From Bacillota bacterium (GTDB taxonomy: Bacteria > Bacillota > Bacilli > Paenibacillales > NBRC-103111): DNA of 64,000 nt. The stretch spans positions 1 through 64,000 of the forward strand of contig JAEWGW010000032.1 in NCBI GenBank assembly GCA_023388055.1, read 5' to 3'. A program made the translations under genes and the position numbers. This document shows, one piece after another, positions 42,991 to 52,800 of this stretch; the first letter of the stretch is position 1; each line of letters starts with the position of its first letter. Under the pieces are notes generated by a model that worked only from the letters and a program-made list of their open reading frames with translations, was not told the origin of the DNA and made no database searches.

Positions 42991-43954
42991 TGGACGGGCC
43001 GGCTGCGGTTTTTTTGCGTGCGCCTCGTTTGCCGGGTTTATCAGGTTTGTCCGCCTCGCCAACCGCATACCGCACCTGATTATGGCGCATGAAGTACCAG
43101 ACGCCCCAGATAATCACCAGTCCGGCTGAGCCTTGGGTAAGCGTAAGCTTCTCATCCAGGAGCAGATAAGCCAGGATGGTAGCCCCCACGGGTTCGCCGA
43201 GCACGCTCATGGAGACGGTGACAGCGTTGACGTACTGGAGCAGCCAGTTGAACAGCACATGACCGAAGACGGTAGGCACAACCGCAAGCAGCAGGAAGAT
43301 GCCCCACTCCCGGGCGGGATATCCGCTGAGAGCAGTGCCGCGGGCCAGGTTGTAGATCAGGAAGGCGGTCCCGGCCACGAGGAAGATGAAGAAGCTGTAG
43401 AACAAGGAGGGCACCCGGCTTGCCAGACGTTGGCCTACCAACAGGTGAAGGGCCACTGCCGCCGTGCCGGCCAGGGACAGCAGGTCTCCGGTCAGGGCTC
43501 TGCCGGAGATGCCGATATCCCCCCATCCGATGAGGGCTGCGCCCAGGATGGCCACGGCCAGGCCCAGCACCGCCTTGCGGGTGGTCCGTTCCTTAAACAG
43601 CCAATACGCCCCCGCCAGGATCAGGATCGGCTCCAGGGCGAGAATAATGGTGGAGCTGGCTACCGAGGTAAAGGCCAATGACTCCATCCAGAACAAAAAA
43701 TGAAGGGCCAAAAACAGCCCCGAAACGGCCATGAGGCCCCAGTCGGATGAAGAGAGAGCCTTCAAATCAGGCTTGCTTTTCCATACGAAGGGGCCCATCA
43801 GAACCGCCGTGAAAAAGAGCCGGTACATGGCCATCACAGAGGACGGCGCATGGGACCAGCGGATAAAAATGGATGAGAATGAAATCGCAATAATGCCGGT
43901 CACCAAAAGGGCCAGCAGCACCCAACGGGGCAGCGGGGAACGGTTGTCAGACAT
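42980..43954 (-). CDS. EamA-family drug/metabolite transporter
   Basis: 324 residues with ten predicted helices in two EamA halves (first: SSIFIRWSHAPSSVMAMYRL; second: ALHLLVGQRL...SVLGEPVGATILAYLLLDEKLT). A Lys/Arg-rich tail ends it. ATG 43954 is chosen because GGAAGGAAG lies about 11 bases upstream and it precedes helix 1; longer in-frame extensions add a non-hydrophobic leader. Substrate unknown; likely an exporter of metabolites or amino acids. It converges with a smaller member of the same superfamily. Confidence 0.87.
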   Translation of the reverse strand: MSDNRSPLPRWVLLALLVTGIIAISFSSIFIRWSHAPSSVMAMYRLFFTAVLMGPFVWKSKPDLKALSSSDWGLMAVSGLFLALHFLFWMESLAFTSVASSTIILALEPILILAGAYWLFKERTTRKAVLGLAVAILGAALIGWGDIGISGRALTGDLLSLAGTAAVALHLLVGQRLASRVPSLFYSFFIFLVAGTAFLIYNLARGTALSGYPAREWGIFLLLAVVPTVFGHVLFNWLLQYVNAVTVSMSVLGEPVGATILAYLLLDEKLTLTQGSAGLVIIWGVWYFMRHNQVRYAVGEADKPDKPGKRGARKKTAAGPSITG

Positions 43955-44087
43955 GGGCTGCCATACTTCCTTCCAAGGTAAAACTCGCAATTGCACAACC
44001 TCTCCATTATATCCTACTTTAGGAGAATCGGCTATTTTACTTGAACGAATTGAATGAATTGGCTTAAGCGGTTGTTGCGGCGGCGCG

Positions 44088-44220
44088 AAATGCAAACGTG
44101 CATTTATTTTTTGTCTTTGGAGCTTGTGCGGTGGTCCCAAATGCAAACGTGCATCTATTATTGGAGAATTTCGCTGGTTTGGCGGATTTGGAGTGAAATA
44201 GCTGCACTTTTGCAGGATAG
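44088..44220. repeat. Three modules of the TGCAAA-GTGCAT type
   Basis: Direct modules at 44088 and 44139 (TGCAAACGTGCATTTATT, TGCAAACGTGCATCTATT) and one inverted module at 44195 (AAATAGCTGCACTTTTGCA). Spacing is about 51 and 56 nt; the expected fourth module near 44246 is not seen. Both direct copies carry AACG where the other cluster has AAAG. Confidence 0.85.
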
Positions 44221-44276
44221 CCGGATTAACGGGATAGCCTGGCTCGCTGAGACCAGGTAAATGTCCCGTTGCGGGG

Positions 44277-44732
44277 CTATTCCTTTTTGCCGTTGCCGTT
44301 AAACAGAGCCTCCGCTAAATGGGTCAGCTTCTCCATAAATTTGCCGTAGCCAAACCCGGTGAGAAACGCCAGCCCGGTCCGGGCGGACAGGGAATTCTCC
44401 ACTGAAAGCAGCATAATGCCGCTGTCCAGCAGGATGATCGTAATCATCGCCGTCCCGCCGCAGAGGTAGGGCCGCATGAAATACCAATAAACAAAGCGGA
44501 TGGTCACCGGCTGCTCATAAAACTGGTGGAAGGCCCGCAGGGCATAGAGGGAGCCCCCCAGAGAACCGGCGCTGATATAAAACAGATACGGCCTCACCGC
44601 CGTCAGGGAAGCGGAGGCAGGGTCCTCCAAGCCGCCGCTTAACAGATACAGCAGACAGGCGGCGGAACCAGCAAAGGCCAAGGACAAATACAGAAAAATT
44701 ACAAGCCGCCACCGGGCGGAATTCTCCGGCAT
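44277..44732 (-). CDS. Hypothetical membrane protein (151 aa)
   Basis: 151 residues with about four helices (10-32, 47-67, 90-108, 118-135) and a short charged C-terminus. GGAGGATGA lies about ten bases before the ATG. It follows the thymidine kinase gene on the same strand, past a hairpin, so it may be read separately. I recognise no family. Confidence 0.7.
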   Translation of the reverse strand: MPENSARWRLVIFLYLSLAFAGSAACLLYLLSGGLEDPASASLTAVRPYLFYISAGSLGGSLYALRAFHQFYEQPVTIRFVYWYFMRPYLCGGTAMITIILLDSGIMLLSVENSLSARTGLAFLTGFGYGKFMEKLTHLAEALFNGNGKKE

Positions 44733-44763
44733 AGACGATCATCCTCCGTTCACCCGCACATAA

Positions 44764-44799
44764 GGGTTGTTCCTGCATGATATGCAGCGGGAACAACCC
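44764..44799 (-). terminator. Hairpin after thymidine kinase gene
   Basis: GGGTTGTTCC (44764-44773) and GGAACAACCC (44790-44799) are perfect arms, with an inner TGCAT/ATGCA pairing. The U tract on the minus strand is poor, so it may instead stabilise the message end. Confidence 0.55.
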
Positions 44800-44836
44800 T
44801 GGAGGGGTACAAGTGGCGGAGGGGAGTAAGGATAAT

Positions 44837-45424
44837 TTAGCGCGGCGCGTCCTGCTTTGTCTGCTTCTTGCGCTGCTTGTAGCACTTGCGGCAAACCGGA
44901 ATATAGCTTTCATTGCCGCCGATCTGGATCTGCTCTCCCTCGAATACGGGATGGCCGTCCTTACAGCGCATGTTCAGCATCGCCTTGCGGTCGCAGAACC
45001 AGCAGACTGTTTTGACCTCTTCGATTTTGTCCGCAGCCGCAAACAGCTGCAGACTTCCCTCGAACAGATTCCCCATAAAGTCGGAGCGCAGTCCATAGGC
45101 AATAACGGGAATGCCCAGGTCGTCACAGATATCCGTGAGCTGCTCGATTTGCTTGCGGCTGAGAAACTGGGCCTCGTCCAGAAGCACACAGTTGGGCATG
45201 GTTTCCTTGGCGATGGCGTACATATCCGTATTCTCATGGACGATGATGGCTTCCTTTTGCATGCCGATACGGGAGGTAACATTGCCTACGCCGAACCGGT
45301 CGTCGATAGCGGGGACGAACAGCAGCACCCGTTTGCCCTGTTCCTCATAGTTGTGGGCGGTGCGGAGCACCTCGATGGATTTGCCGCTGTTCATGGTTCC
45401 ATAGCGAAAATATAATTTAGCCAC
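44837..45424 (-). CDS. tdk: Thymidine kinase
   Basis: 195 residues counted from GTG at 45424, about ten bases after AGAGGA; longer starts include that RBS. The P-loop is GTMNSGKS (about 8-15), LLDEAQF is the Walker B/catalytic segment, and the lasso zinc ligands are in CWFCDRKA and CRKCYKQ. The enzyme phosphorylates thymidine to dTMP with ATP in the salvage pathway, in the type II tetrameric family. The C-terminal KQRKKQTKQDAPR tail is longer and more basic than usual. No other salvage gene is nearby. Confidence 0.95.
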   Translation of the reverse strand: MAKLYFRYGTMNSGKSIEVLRTAHNYEEQGKRVLLFVPAIDDRFGVGNVTSRIGMQKEAIIVHENTDMYAIAKETMPNCVLLDEAQFLSRKQIEQLTDICDDLGIPVIAYGLRSDFMGNLFEGSLQLFAAADKIEEVKTVCWFCDRKAMLNMRCKDGHPVFEGEQIQIGGNESYIPVCRKCYKQRKKQTKQDAPR

Positions 45425-45534
45425 GTTGTTTATTCCTCTCTGCAGCACTTGATGCGGGGCGGTCCCTAACCCTAGCTCTAAGGTTCAGGGGCGTCCCGGC
45501 CCTCTCCAAGGATAGCATGTTTTTGCAGCCTTTC

Positions 45535-48408
45535 CTATGGATGATTGTTCCCCTTAGGCGCAAAACCGGCCAGGAGCATATCGTTCATTTCCGCCAAAAC
45601 CTCAGGAATCAGGCCGAATTTGGCCAGCTGCATCCGCAGCACCTTTTCCTCCTGGACGGGAAAAAAGCAGTAGCACCAGTCCGGCTCGCGCATGCCGGCG
45701 GAAGCGATCCCCCGGGCGGCTCCCGGCTGCAGGAACTGGACTATCTCCCGGAGGCTGAAGGGTTTGACGGCCTGCACCATGTCCAGATTAGGTCCGGAAG
45801 CGGGAGCGGCTGTCGAGGAGGGGGAGGCCATCCGTTCCAGGAAGACCATGGTCGCTTTCTGCGGGCAATCCAAAGCCAGGAGCCGGGAGGCAAATTCAAG
45901 TCCGTTCATCAGCCCTGTCCCCACCAGATTGGCGGCGATGATGCGGGGCATGTTGATGTTGCCGCAGCCGATGGCAAACAGAGCCTCCTCAAAGGAGCCC
46001 ACATGGAGCACCGGCTCGCCCCGCTGGGCCAGAACGCTGGCCAGGGTTTCCGTATACCCGTCCTCCTTGCCGATCAGCAGCACGGCGCCTGCAGTGGAGG
46101 GCGGAATATAGACCGGGAGCCACACGGTGAAGATGCTGCCCCCATAATGGCGGGATACGAAGGTGATCTGGCCGCTGTGGCCCTCGACGATCTCCTTGGC
46201 GATGGGCAGACCCAGTCCGCTGCCGGGAATCTTCTTGCGGTCGTTATTTTCCACCCGGTAAAACTTGCGGAACACCTTCTCCTTGTCCTTCTCCGGGATG
46301 CCCAGCCCGTTATCGGCGATGTCGATACGGATGGCGCCGCCCTCCAGAGCCGCAGAGATGTGCACCTCGGATCCGTCAGGCGAATATTTCACCGCATTGC
46401 TGATCAGGTTATCCAGCACCTGCCGCATCCGGTCAGCGTCCGCCATCGCGATCACAGGTTCCTCCGGAAGCTTCAGGAGGATGAGATGATGGTTGCCGTT
46501 GTGGCGCCATTCCTCCACGGTTTGGGTGACCAGATCCCGCAAATCGAGAGGAACCAGGTAGTAGGGCTGCCTGCCCGACTCCATACGCTGCAAGTCAAGG
46601 AAATCATCCACCAGCCGGGACAGCCGGACCGCTTCATGATGTATGGTGGCGGAATAGGACTTCAGCTTGTCCGGCGGCAGCTCCTTGCTGCGCAGAATTT
46701 CCGAATACCCGAGGATGGGGGTGAGCGGGGTCCGGAATTCATGGGACACCTGGGCAATCATTTCCTCCTGGAGCAGCTCCCGCTCCATCTCCTCCGTACG
46801 GTCGCGGAAGATGAACAGGCGGTTGCGGTCCCGGATTTCCTCCGTACCTTGGATAACGGTCACGTACAAGGACAGATACATTTTGCGCTGATTATTGTGG
46901 AAGGTAATGTTGCGTTGCAGTGAGCCGTGCTCCCCTACATGGCGCAGGATGGAGTCGATCTCCTGCTGGAGCTGAGTGGCGTCATCCTTGGGAAACCGCC
47001 GCATGGCTCCGAACAGCTCCTTCATGGAATGCAGGCCGATGGGCCGTTCGCCGAAGAACACATCCAGCTGGCTGTTGGCGTACAGGATGGTACCGTTTTT
47101 GTCGCAGAGCACCATAGCTTCCCGTGTGGCCTCCAGAATGCTGGCAAACTGCTGGTTTAAGTCCATGGACATCAGCTTGAAGGCATTGGTCAGCGCCTGG
47201 ATCTCCACCAGCATGCTGTCCGGCCATTGGGGACGGAAGCCGGTGCCGATGGAGGACGACAATCTGCCGGACAGCTCAGCCAGCTGTACAATAGGACGGT
47301 TCAGGTAACGGCAGATGGGATAAATGATCAGCACCGCCAGCGCCAAAATGATGAATGACGTGGTCAGCTCCTGGGCCAGCTCCCCGTAAATCCCGGCCCA
47401 TATGGCCCGGGCGGGCAGCTCCACGAAGATCTGGAACCGGTTGTCCCCGTTCCACCGCATATCTACATAATAGACGGAGTTCATCCGCTGCGTAATCCGG
47501 CTGCCGGATTCCTCCAGGCCGGGGGACCATAAATTCACCCGGTCTGTAACGGTCCGGATCTGGGAGTCGCCGGCGCTGCCGGTCAGATAGGAGGGAAGCG
47601 GGCCGTATTGGTCCTCCATGGATGCCCCCGGCTTCAGTTCCCGGTCCACCAGACGGAAGCGCAGCTCCGGCATTCGTTTGTCCAGCAGCACAAAAGCCTC
47701 ATGTACCGGGAAACTTCCGGGTGTATCCGTATACAAATTCATTTGCTCCGCAGCGTACACCAGCTTTTCGGCGATGGTGTCCTCCTCCTGGGCGATGAGA
47801 AGGCGGCTGTGAATGCCCATCTGCACCATGGCCATAATGAGAATAATGAACACCATGATATTGGACAGCTGTCCGGCCAGGCTGAAGGGGGCCAAATCAT
47901 AGAAGCCCCGGCGTCCCATGATGGAACGGGGGAACTTCTTGATAAGAAAGGCAATAACCGGGATGACCAGAGAGACGGCGGCAGCGTTGCCCAGCCCGTT
48001 CAGGGCCATTTTGAACACGACGAACTGAAGGCTACTGCCGGGGACATCCAGGATCAGGCCATAAAAAAACAGGGTCAGCGGAATCCCGATCAGCGCCCAA
48101 TAGACCAGACTGGTCGTGGTGTAGCCGGAACGGTATTTTTTGACCAGGAAAGAAACGAGTATGTTCTCCAGCACCATCAGCATCAAACCGTAGGGATGGC
48201 CCCAATACCACAGGCTGGGCACCACGCCGATCAGCACCACGCCGACACCTGCGAAGGGGCCGAACAGGGCATAAGCGGTAAAGCCGAACAGGCCGGCGAG
48301 GAAGTATTCCACGCCGAACATCAGCCGCAGGGGGAAAAGCCCGCTGAAGAGAGAGCCTGCGCTAAGCAGCAGGAGCACCAACAGGGGAATAAGCCGGTCT
48401 TTATGCAT
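45535..48408 (-). CDS. Multidomain sensor kinase with C-terminal pseudo-receiver
   Basis: 957 residues. The N-terminus has about five or six helices (5TMR/MASE-like), then a helix pair around an extracellular segment (about 195-360), HAMP, PAS (about 420-530), HisKA with QVSHEFRTPLTPILGYSE near 555, and an ATPase domain with NLISNAVKYSPDG, DNGLGIPE and GSGLGLPIA. The last 190 residues begin AVLLIGKEDGYTETLAS and have the spacing of a receiver, but the phospho-acceptor position lacks Asp, while VKPFSLREI keeps the Lys. The gene overlaps no other but ends 12 nt from the CheY-like gene, suggesting one operon. Signal unknown. Confidence 0.88.
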   Translation of the reverse strand: MHKDRLIPLLVLLLLSAGSLFSGLFPLRLMFGVEYFLAGLFGFTAYALFGPFAGVGVVLIGVVPSLWYWGHPYGLMLMVLENILVSFLVKKYRSGYTTTSLVYWALIGIPLTLFFYGLILDVPGSSLQFVVFKMALNGLGNAAAVSLVIPVIAFLIKKFPRSIMGRRGFYDLAPFSLAGQLSNIMVFIILIMAMVQMGIHSRLLIAQEEDTIAEKLVYAAEQMNLYTDTPGSFPVHEAFVLLDKRMPELRFRLVDRELKPGASMEDQYGPLPSYLTGSAGDSQIRTVTDRVNLWSPGLEESGSRITQRMNSVYYVDMRWNGDNRFQIFVELPARAIWAGIYGELAQELTTSFIILALAVLIIYPICRYLNRPIVQLAELSGRLSSSIGTGFRPQWPDSMLVEIQALTNAFKLMSMDLNQQFASILEATREAMVLCDKNGTILYANSQLDVFFGERPIGLHSMKELFGAMRRFPKDDATQLQQEIDSILRHVGEHGSLQRNITFHNNQRKMYLSLYVTVIQGTEEIRDRNRLFIFRDRTEEMERELLQEEMIAQVSHEFRTPLTPILGYSEILRSKELPPDKLKSYSATIHHEAVRLSRLVDDFLDLQRMESGRQPYYLVPLDLRDLVTQTVEEWRHNGNHHLILLKLPEEPVIAMADADRMRQVLDNLISNAVKYSPDGSEVHISAALEGGAIRIDIADNGLGIPEKDKEKVFRKFYRVENNDRKKIPGSGLGLPIAKEIVEGHSGQITFVSRHYGGSIFTVWLPVYIPPSTAGAVLLIGKEDGYTETLASVLAQRGEPVLHVGSFEEALFAIGCGNINMPRIIAANLVGTGLMNGLEFASRLLALDCPQKATMVFLERMASPSSTAAPASGPNLDMVQAVKPFSLREIVQFLQPGAARGIASAGMREPDWCYCFFPVQEEKVLRMQLAKFGLIPEVLAEMNDMLLAGFAPKGNNHP

Positions 48409-48420
48409 GTGGACGCCCCC

Positions 48421-48792
48421 TTACGGTTCTTGCAGCAGCAGCCTGGCATGAGCCAGTGCCGTGAGCAGGCGTGATTCCTCCAGAGGCTTCATCACACAAT
48501 CATAGGCTCCCGCCTGGAGGGCTTCCTGGCCGGAGACGTTCCGGTTCATTCCGGATATGGCCAAAATACGGGCTTCGGGATCCAGACTGCGGATCCGGCG
48601 GATCAGCGCCACGCCATTGAGGGTGTGGGCGGTTAAATCGATGGTCACCGCATCGGGTGCCGTGCTTCTGTATTGGACCAGGGCTTGCTCGCTATTACCC
48701 GCTTCGCCGGCAACGGCATAACCCGCCTCCTCCACAATCCTGCGGAGTACGGTGCGGGAAAAAGCGGCAGGGTCGATAATCAGGATGCGCAT
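48421..48792 (-). CDS. CheY-like stand-alone receiver
   Basis: 123 residues, one receiver domain. IIDPAAFSRTVLRRI carries one of the usual two acidic residues, TIDLTAHTLNG contains the probable phospho-acceptor Asp near residue 52, and VMKPLEESRL has the Lys. GGAGG lies eight bases before the ATG at 48792. It precedes the large sensor kinase in the same direction, so it probably receives phosphate from it. No output domain is present, so signalling must go through a partner protein. Confidence 0.85.
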   Translation of the reverse strand: MRILIIDPAAFSRTVLRRIVEEAGYAVAGEAGNSEQALVQYRSTAPDAVTIDLTAHTLNGVALIRRIRSLDPEARILAISGMNRNVSGQEALQAGAYDCVMKPLEESRLLTALAHARLLLQEP

Positions 48793-49002
48793 GCAGCAAG
48801 CCTCCTGCGTTGTAGGGGATGCCGGATTTTTGATGATCCGGATATAAATTGCAGAATTTTGCCCAATTCGAGTCGAATCCCGGCAGGAATCTGCGTTTTT
48901 CGCTATAATAAAAGGTATCACCACCCATTATCCCCCTTATCCTTTAGAAAAGTTGCAGAAAAGTGCTAGGAAAATGTTAAATTGCGGCAAGGAGAGCTGG
49001 TT

Positions 49003-49698
49003 ATGCCTAAAGTACTCATAATTGAAGATGATCAGAGCATTGCCGACATGATGACCATTTACCTGGAGGAAGAGGGGTATACGGTCACCTGGGCTTCAGA
49101 CGGCGAAGAGGGCAAGAAGCTCCTGCAGAGTGCGGAGCCGGACATTATTATTCTGGATGTGATGCTGCCGGACACGGACGGCATTACTCTGTGCGGAGAA
49201 ATCCGCCTGGTCACGGTCATTCCCATTCTGATGGTTTCCGCCAAGAAGGAAGTGGCCGACCGGGTGAATGCCCTTCTGGTGGGCGCCGACGACTATCTGT
49301 GCAAGCCCTTTTCCATGCGGGAGCTGGCCGCCCGGCTGACGGCGCTATTGCGGCGATCCGCCATGACGCCGGTTGTGGAGCCTGCTGCAGCGAAGGATGT
49401 GCGCCCCGCTGTGCATATGGATATGAGCCGGAGGGTGCTGTATGTAGCGGACAAGCTGGTGGAAACCACCTACTCCGAATTCGAAATTATGAAGGTGCTG
49501 TGGCTGCATCCGAGCAATGTCTTCAGCCGTGAAGAGCTGCTGAACCGGATCAGAGGCATCGATACGTATGTAACGGAACGCTCCGTGGACGTGCATATTA
49601 CCAATCTGCGCAAAAAAATCGAGGCGGATCCGAAAAATCCGCGTTTTATTAGAACAGTTTGGGGAGTCGGATACAAATTTGTGCCTGAGGGAGATTAG
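49003..49698 (+). CDS. OmpR/PhoB-family response regulator
   Basis: 231 residues. The receiver has LIIEDDQSIADM, Asp52 in IILDVMLPDTDG and Lys in YLCKPFSMRELAARL; the winged helix spans about 130-228, with YSEFEIMKVLWLHPSNVFSREELLNRI and the recognition helix in TERSVDVHITNLRKKIE. AAGGAGAG precedes the ATG at 49003. It is divergent from the CheY-like/kinase pair, which lacks an output regulator, so it may be the transcriptional partner. It lies upstream of gltB but has its own terminus. Confidence 0.9.
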   Translation: MPKVLIIEDDQSIADMMTIYLEEEGYTVTWASDGEEGKKLLQSAEPDIIILDVMLPDTDGITLCGEIRLVTVIPILMVSAKKEVADRVNALLVGADDYLCKPFSMRELAARLTALLRRSAMTPVVEPAAAKDVRPAVHMDMSRRVLYVADKLVETTYSEFEIMKVLWLHPSNVFSREELLNRIRGIDTYVTERSVDVHITNLRKKIEADPKNPRFIRTVWGVGYKFVPEGD

Positions 49699-49749
49699 AA
49701 ACCCCTTACAATAATCTGTTTTTGCGATGGTTTTCATTACATTTTTAAA

Positions 49750-49778
49750 TTGATTCAGCTAACATGGGATGTTAAAAT
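49750..49778 (+). promoter_or_regulatory. Sigma-A promoter of gltB
   Basis: TTGATT (49750-49755), 17-nt spacer, TAAAAT (49773-49778). About 75 nt of leader follow. A TTTTAATTTTAA-like AT-rich stretch surrounds it; no GltC or TnrA site could be identified with confidence. Confidence 0.65.
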
Positions 49779-49861
49779 TAAAAAAATACTATCACTCTTC
49801 CCTTGCTGAAATAATAATTTTTATCGGCAGGAAACAATAAAACAGAAGGAAAGGTTGCACA

Positions 49862-52800
49862 ATGATGACCCAAAACGGATTGCCTCCCAAGCAGGGATTG
49901 TACGACCCGCAGTATGAGCATGACGCCTGCGGAATTGGCTTTGTGGCCGATATCAAGGGCCGCAAATCCCATGAGATTGTCAGCCAGGCGCTCCAGGTGC
50001 TGTGCAATTTGGACCACCGCGGCGGCCAAGGCAGCGAAGCCAATACCGGAGACGGTGCAGGCATTCTGCTGCAGATTCCCGACAGCTTCCTGCGTGAAGC
50101 GGTGAAGGAGCTGGGCTTTGAGCTTCCCGCCCCCGGCAAATACGGCGTCGGCATGGTCTTTCTTCCGCAAGACGCATCGGCACGCGAAGCCTGCGAGCAA
50201 ATGGTGGAGAAGGTTGTCCGTGAGGAAGGCCAGACGGTTATCGGATGGAGAACCCTGCCGGTTGACAACTCCTCGCTGGGCGATTTCGCCAAGTCCGCAG
50301 AGCCCTTTGTCCGCCAGTTGTTCATTGGCGCAAGCGCCGATCTGGAAGGCAAGGATGAGCTTGCTTTCGAACGCAAGCTGTATGTCATCCGCAAACGCAC
50401 TGAAAACCTGGGCGCCACCTCTGATTTTGGCAACCCGTTTTATTATTCCAGCTTCTCCAGCCGTACCATTGTTTATAAGGGCATGCTTACGCCGGAGCAG
50501 GTATACGGGTATTATCTCGAGCTGCAGAATCCTGATTTGAAGAGCGCACTCGCTTTAGTGCATTCCCGCTTTAGTACCAATACTTTCCCCAGCTGGGAAC
50601 GGGCCCATCCGTACCGCTACATGATTCACAACGGGGAAATCAATACCCTGCGCGGCAATGTGAACTGGATGCATGCCCGCCAGGCCATGTGCAATACCGA
50701 CTTGTTCGGAGATGATCTCCAGAAGATCATGCCGATTATCGATAACGAAGGCTCCGACTCCCAGATGTTCGACAATACGCTGGAATTCATGATGCTCTCC
50801 GGCCGTTCCTTGCCGCATGCCGCCATGATGATGATTCCCGAGCCCTGGTCCAAGCACGAAGGTATGGATCCCCAGAAACGCGCCTTCTACGAATACCACA
50901 GCTGTCTGATGGAGCCGTGGGACGGCCCTGCCGCCATCGCCTTCACAGACGGTTCGATCATCGGCGCGGTGCTGGACCGCAATGGTCTGCGTCCGTCCCG
51001 CTATTACATCACAACCGACGATGTTATCGTATTGGCATCTGAAGTGGGCGTCATGAATCTGGCTCCCGACAAGATCGTGAAGAAGGACCGCCTCCGCCCC
51101 GGCCGTATGCTGCTGGTGGATACCGTGGAAGGCCGGATCATCTCCGACGACGAAATCAAGAGCCGCATTTCCAGCGAGCATCCGTACCAGGAATGGCTGG
51201 ATCAGCATCTGGTTAACCTGAGCGATCTTCCTGCCGCTCCCGAGCTTCCGGCTCCAGAAGCGGAAGCGCTGGTGCAGCGCCAGCAGGCCTTTGGTTATAC
51301 CTACGAGGGCAACCGCAAATTCCTGGAGGCCATGGCCAGAACCGGTGTGGACCCGATCGGCTCCATGGGCAACGACGCTCCGCTGGCGGTTTTATCCGAA
51401 AAACCGCAGCTATTATACAGCTATTTTAAACAATTGTTCGCCCAGGTAACCAATCCGCCCATCGACTCCAACTTCGAGGAAATCATCACCTCCCAGGAGA
51501 CCACCATCGGTCCCGAAGGCGATCTGATCAATCCGAAGCCGGAGAGCTGCCGCCAAATCCGGATCCCCAGCCCCATTATCGGCAACGAGGATCTGGCCAA
51601 ATTCCGGCATGTGGAGCGTGAGGGCTTCCGTTCTATCGATCTGCCGATCCTGTACCCCGTTTATGACGGTGCAGGCGCTTTGGAAAAAGCCATGGAAGAG
51701 CTTTACGCGGCAGCTGATGCCGCTATCGCCGGCGGCTCCAACCTGCTGATCCTCACCGACCGCGGCATTTCCAAGGATCTGGCCGGTATCCCGGCGCTGT
51801 TGGCGGTTGCGGGTCTGCATCACCATCTGATCCGGATGGGCACACGGACCAAGGTCAGCCTGCTGCTGGAATCCGGCGAACCCCGCGAGGTGCATCACTT
51901 CGCCCTGCTGTTGGGCTACGGCATCAGTGCCGTGAACCCGTATCTGGCTCTGGAATCCCTGAAGGACATGGTGAAGAACGGTATGCTGGAGGGCCTGACC
52001 TATGAGAAGGCCGCTTACAATTACCTGAAGGCCTGTGTCAAGGGCGTAACCAAGGTGCTGGCCAAGATGGGGATCTCCACGGTTCAAAGCTACCGCGGCG
52101 CCCAGATCTTCGAAGCCATCGGCATCAGCAAGGCTGTGGTCGACAAGTACTTTACCTGGACCGCATCCCGCATTGAAGGCATCGACCTGGATACCATCTC
52201 CAAGGAAGTGGAGCTGCGCCACCACAAGGCCTTCTCCCAAGTGGAAACTACCGGACGTGTGCTGGAAACCGGCGGACAGCTGCAATGGCGCGCCGAAGGC
52301 GAGGAGCATATGTACAACCCGGAGACCATCTACACCCTGCAAACCGCCTGCCGCACGGCGGACTACGGCCTGTATAAGAAGTTCTCCTCCAAGATCAATC
52401 ATGATCCCGAGGTCAAATACACCCTTCGGAATCTGCTCGGCTTCAAGAACGACCGCCGTTCCATCCCACTGGATGAGGTTGAATCGCTGGAAGCGATCTT
52501 CAAACGCTTCAAGACCGGCGCCATGTCCTTCGGCTCCATCTCCAAGGAGGCCCATGAGGCAATGGCTATCGCCATGAACCGCATCGGCGGCCGCAGCAAC
52601 ACCGGTGAGGGCGGCGAACATCCGGAGCGTTTCATTCCGGACGCCAACGGCGATTCCCGCCGCAGCTCCATCAAGCAGGTTGCTTCCGGACGTTTCGGCG
52701 TAACCAGCAACTACCTGGTGAATGCGGACGAAATCCAGATCAAGATGGCTCAAGGCGCCAAGCCCGGCGAGGGCGGACAGCTGCCCGGCCGCAAGGTGTA

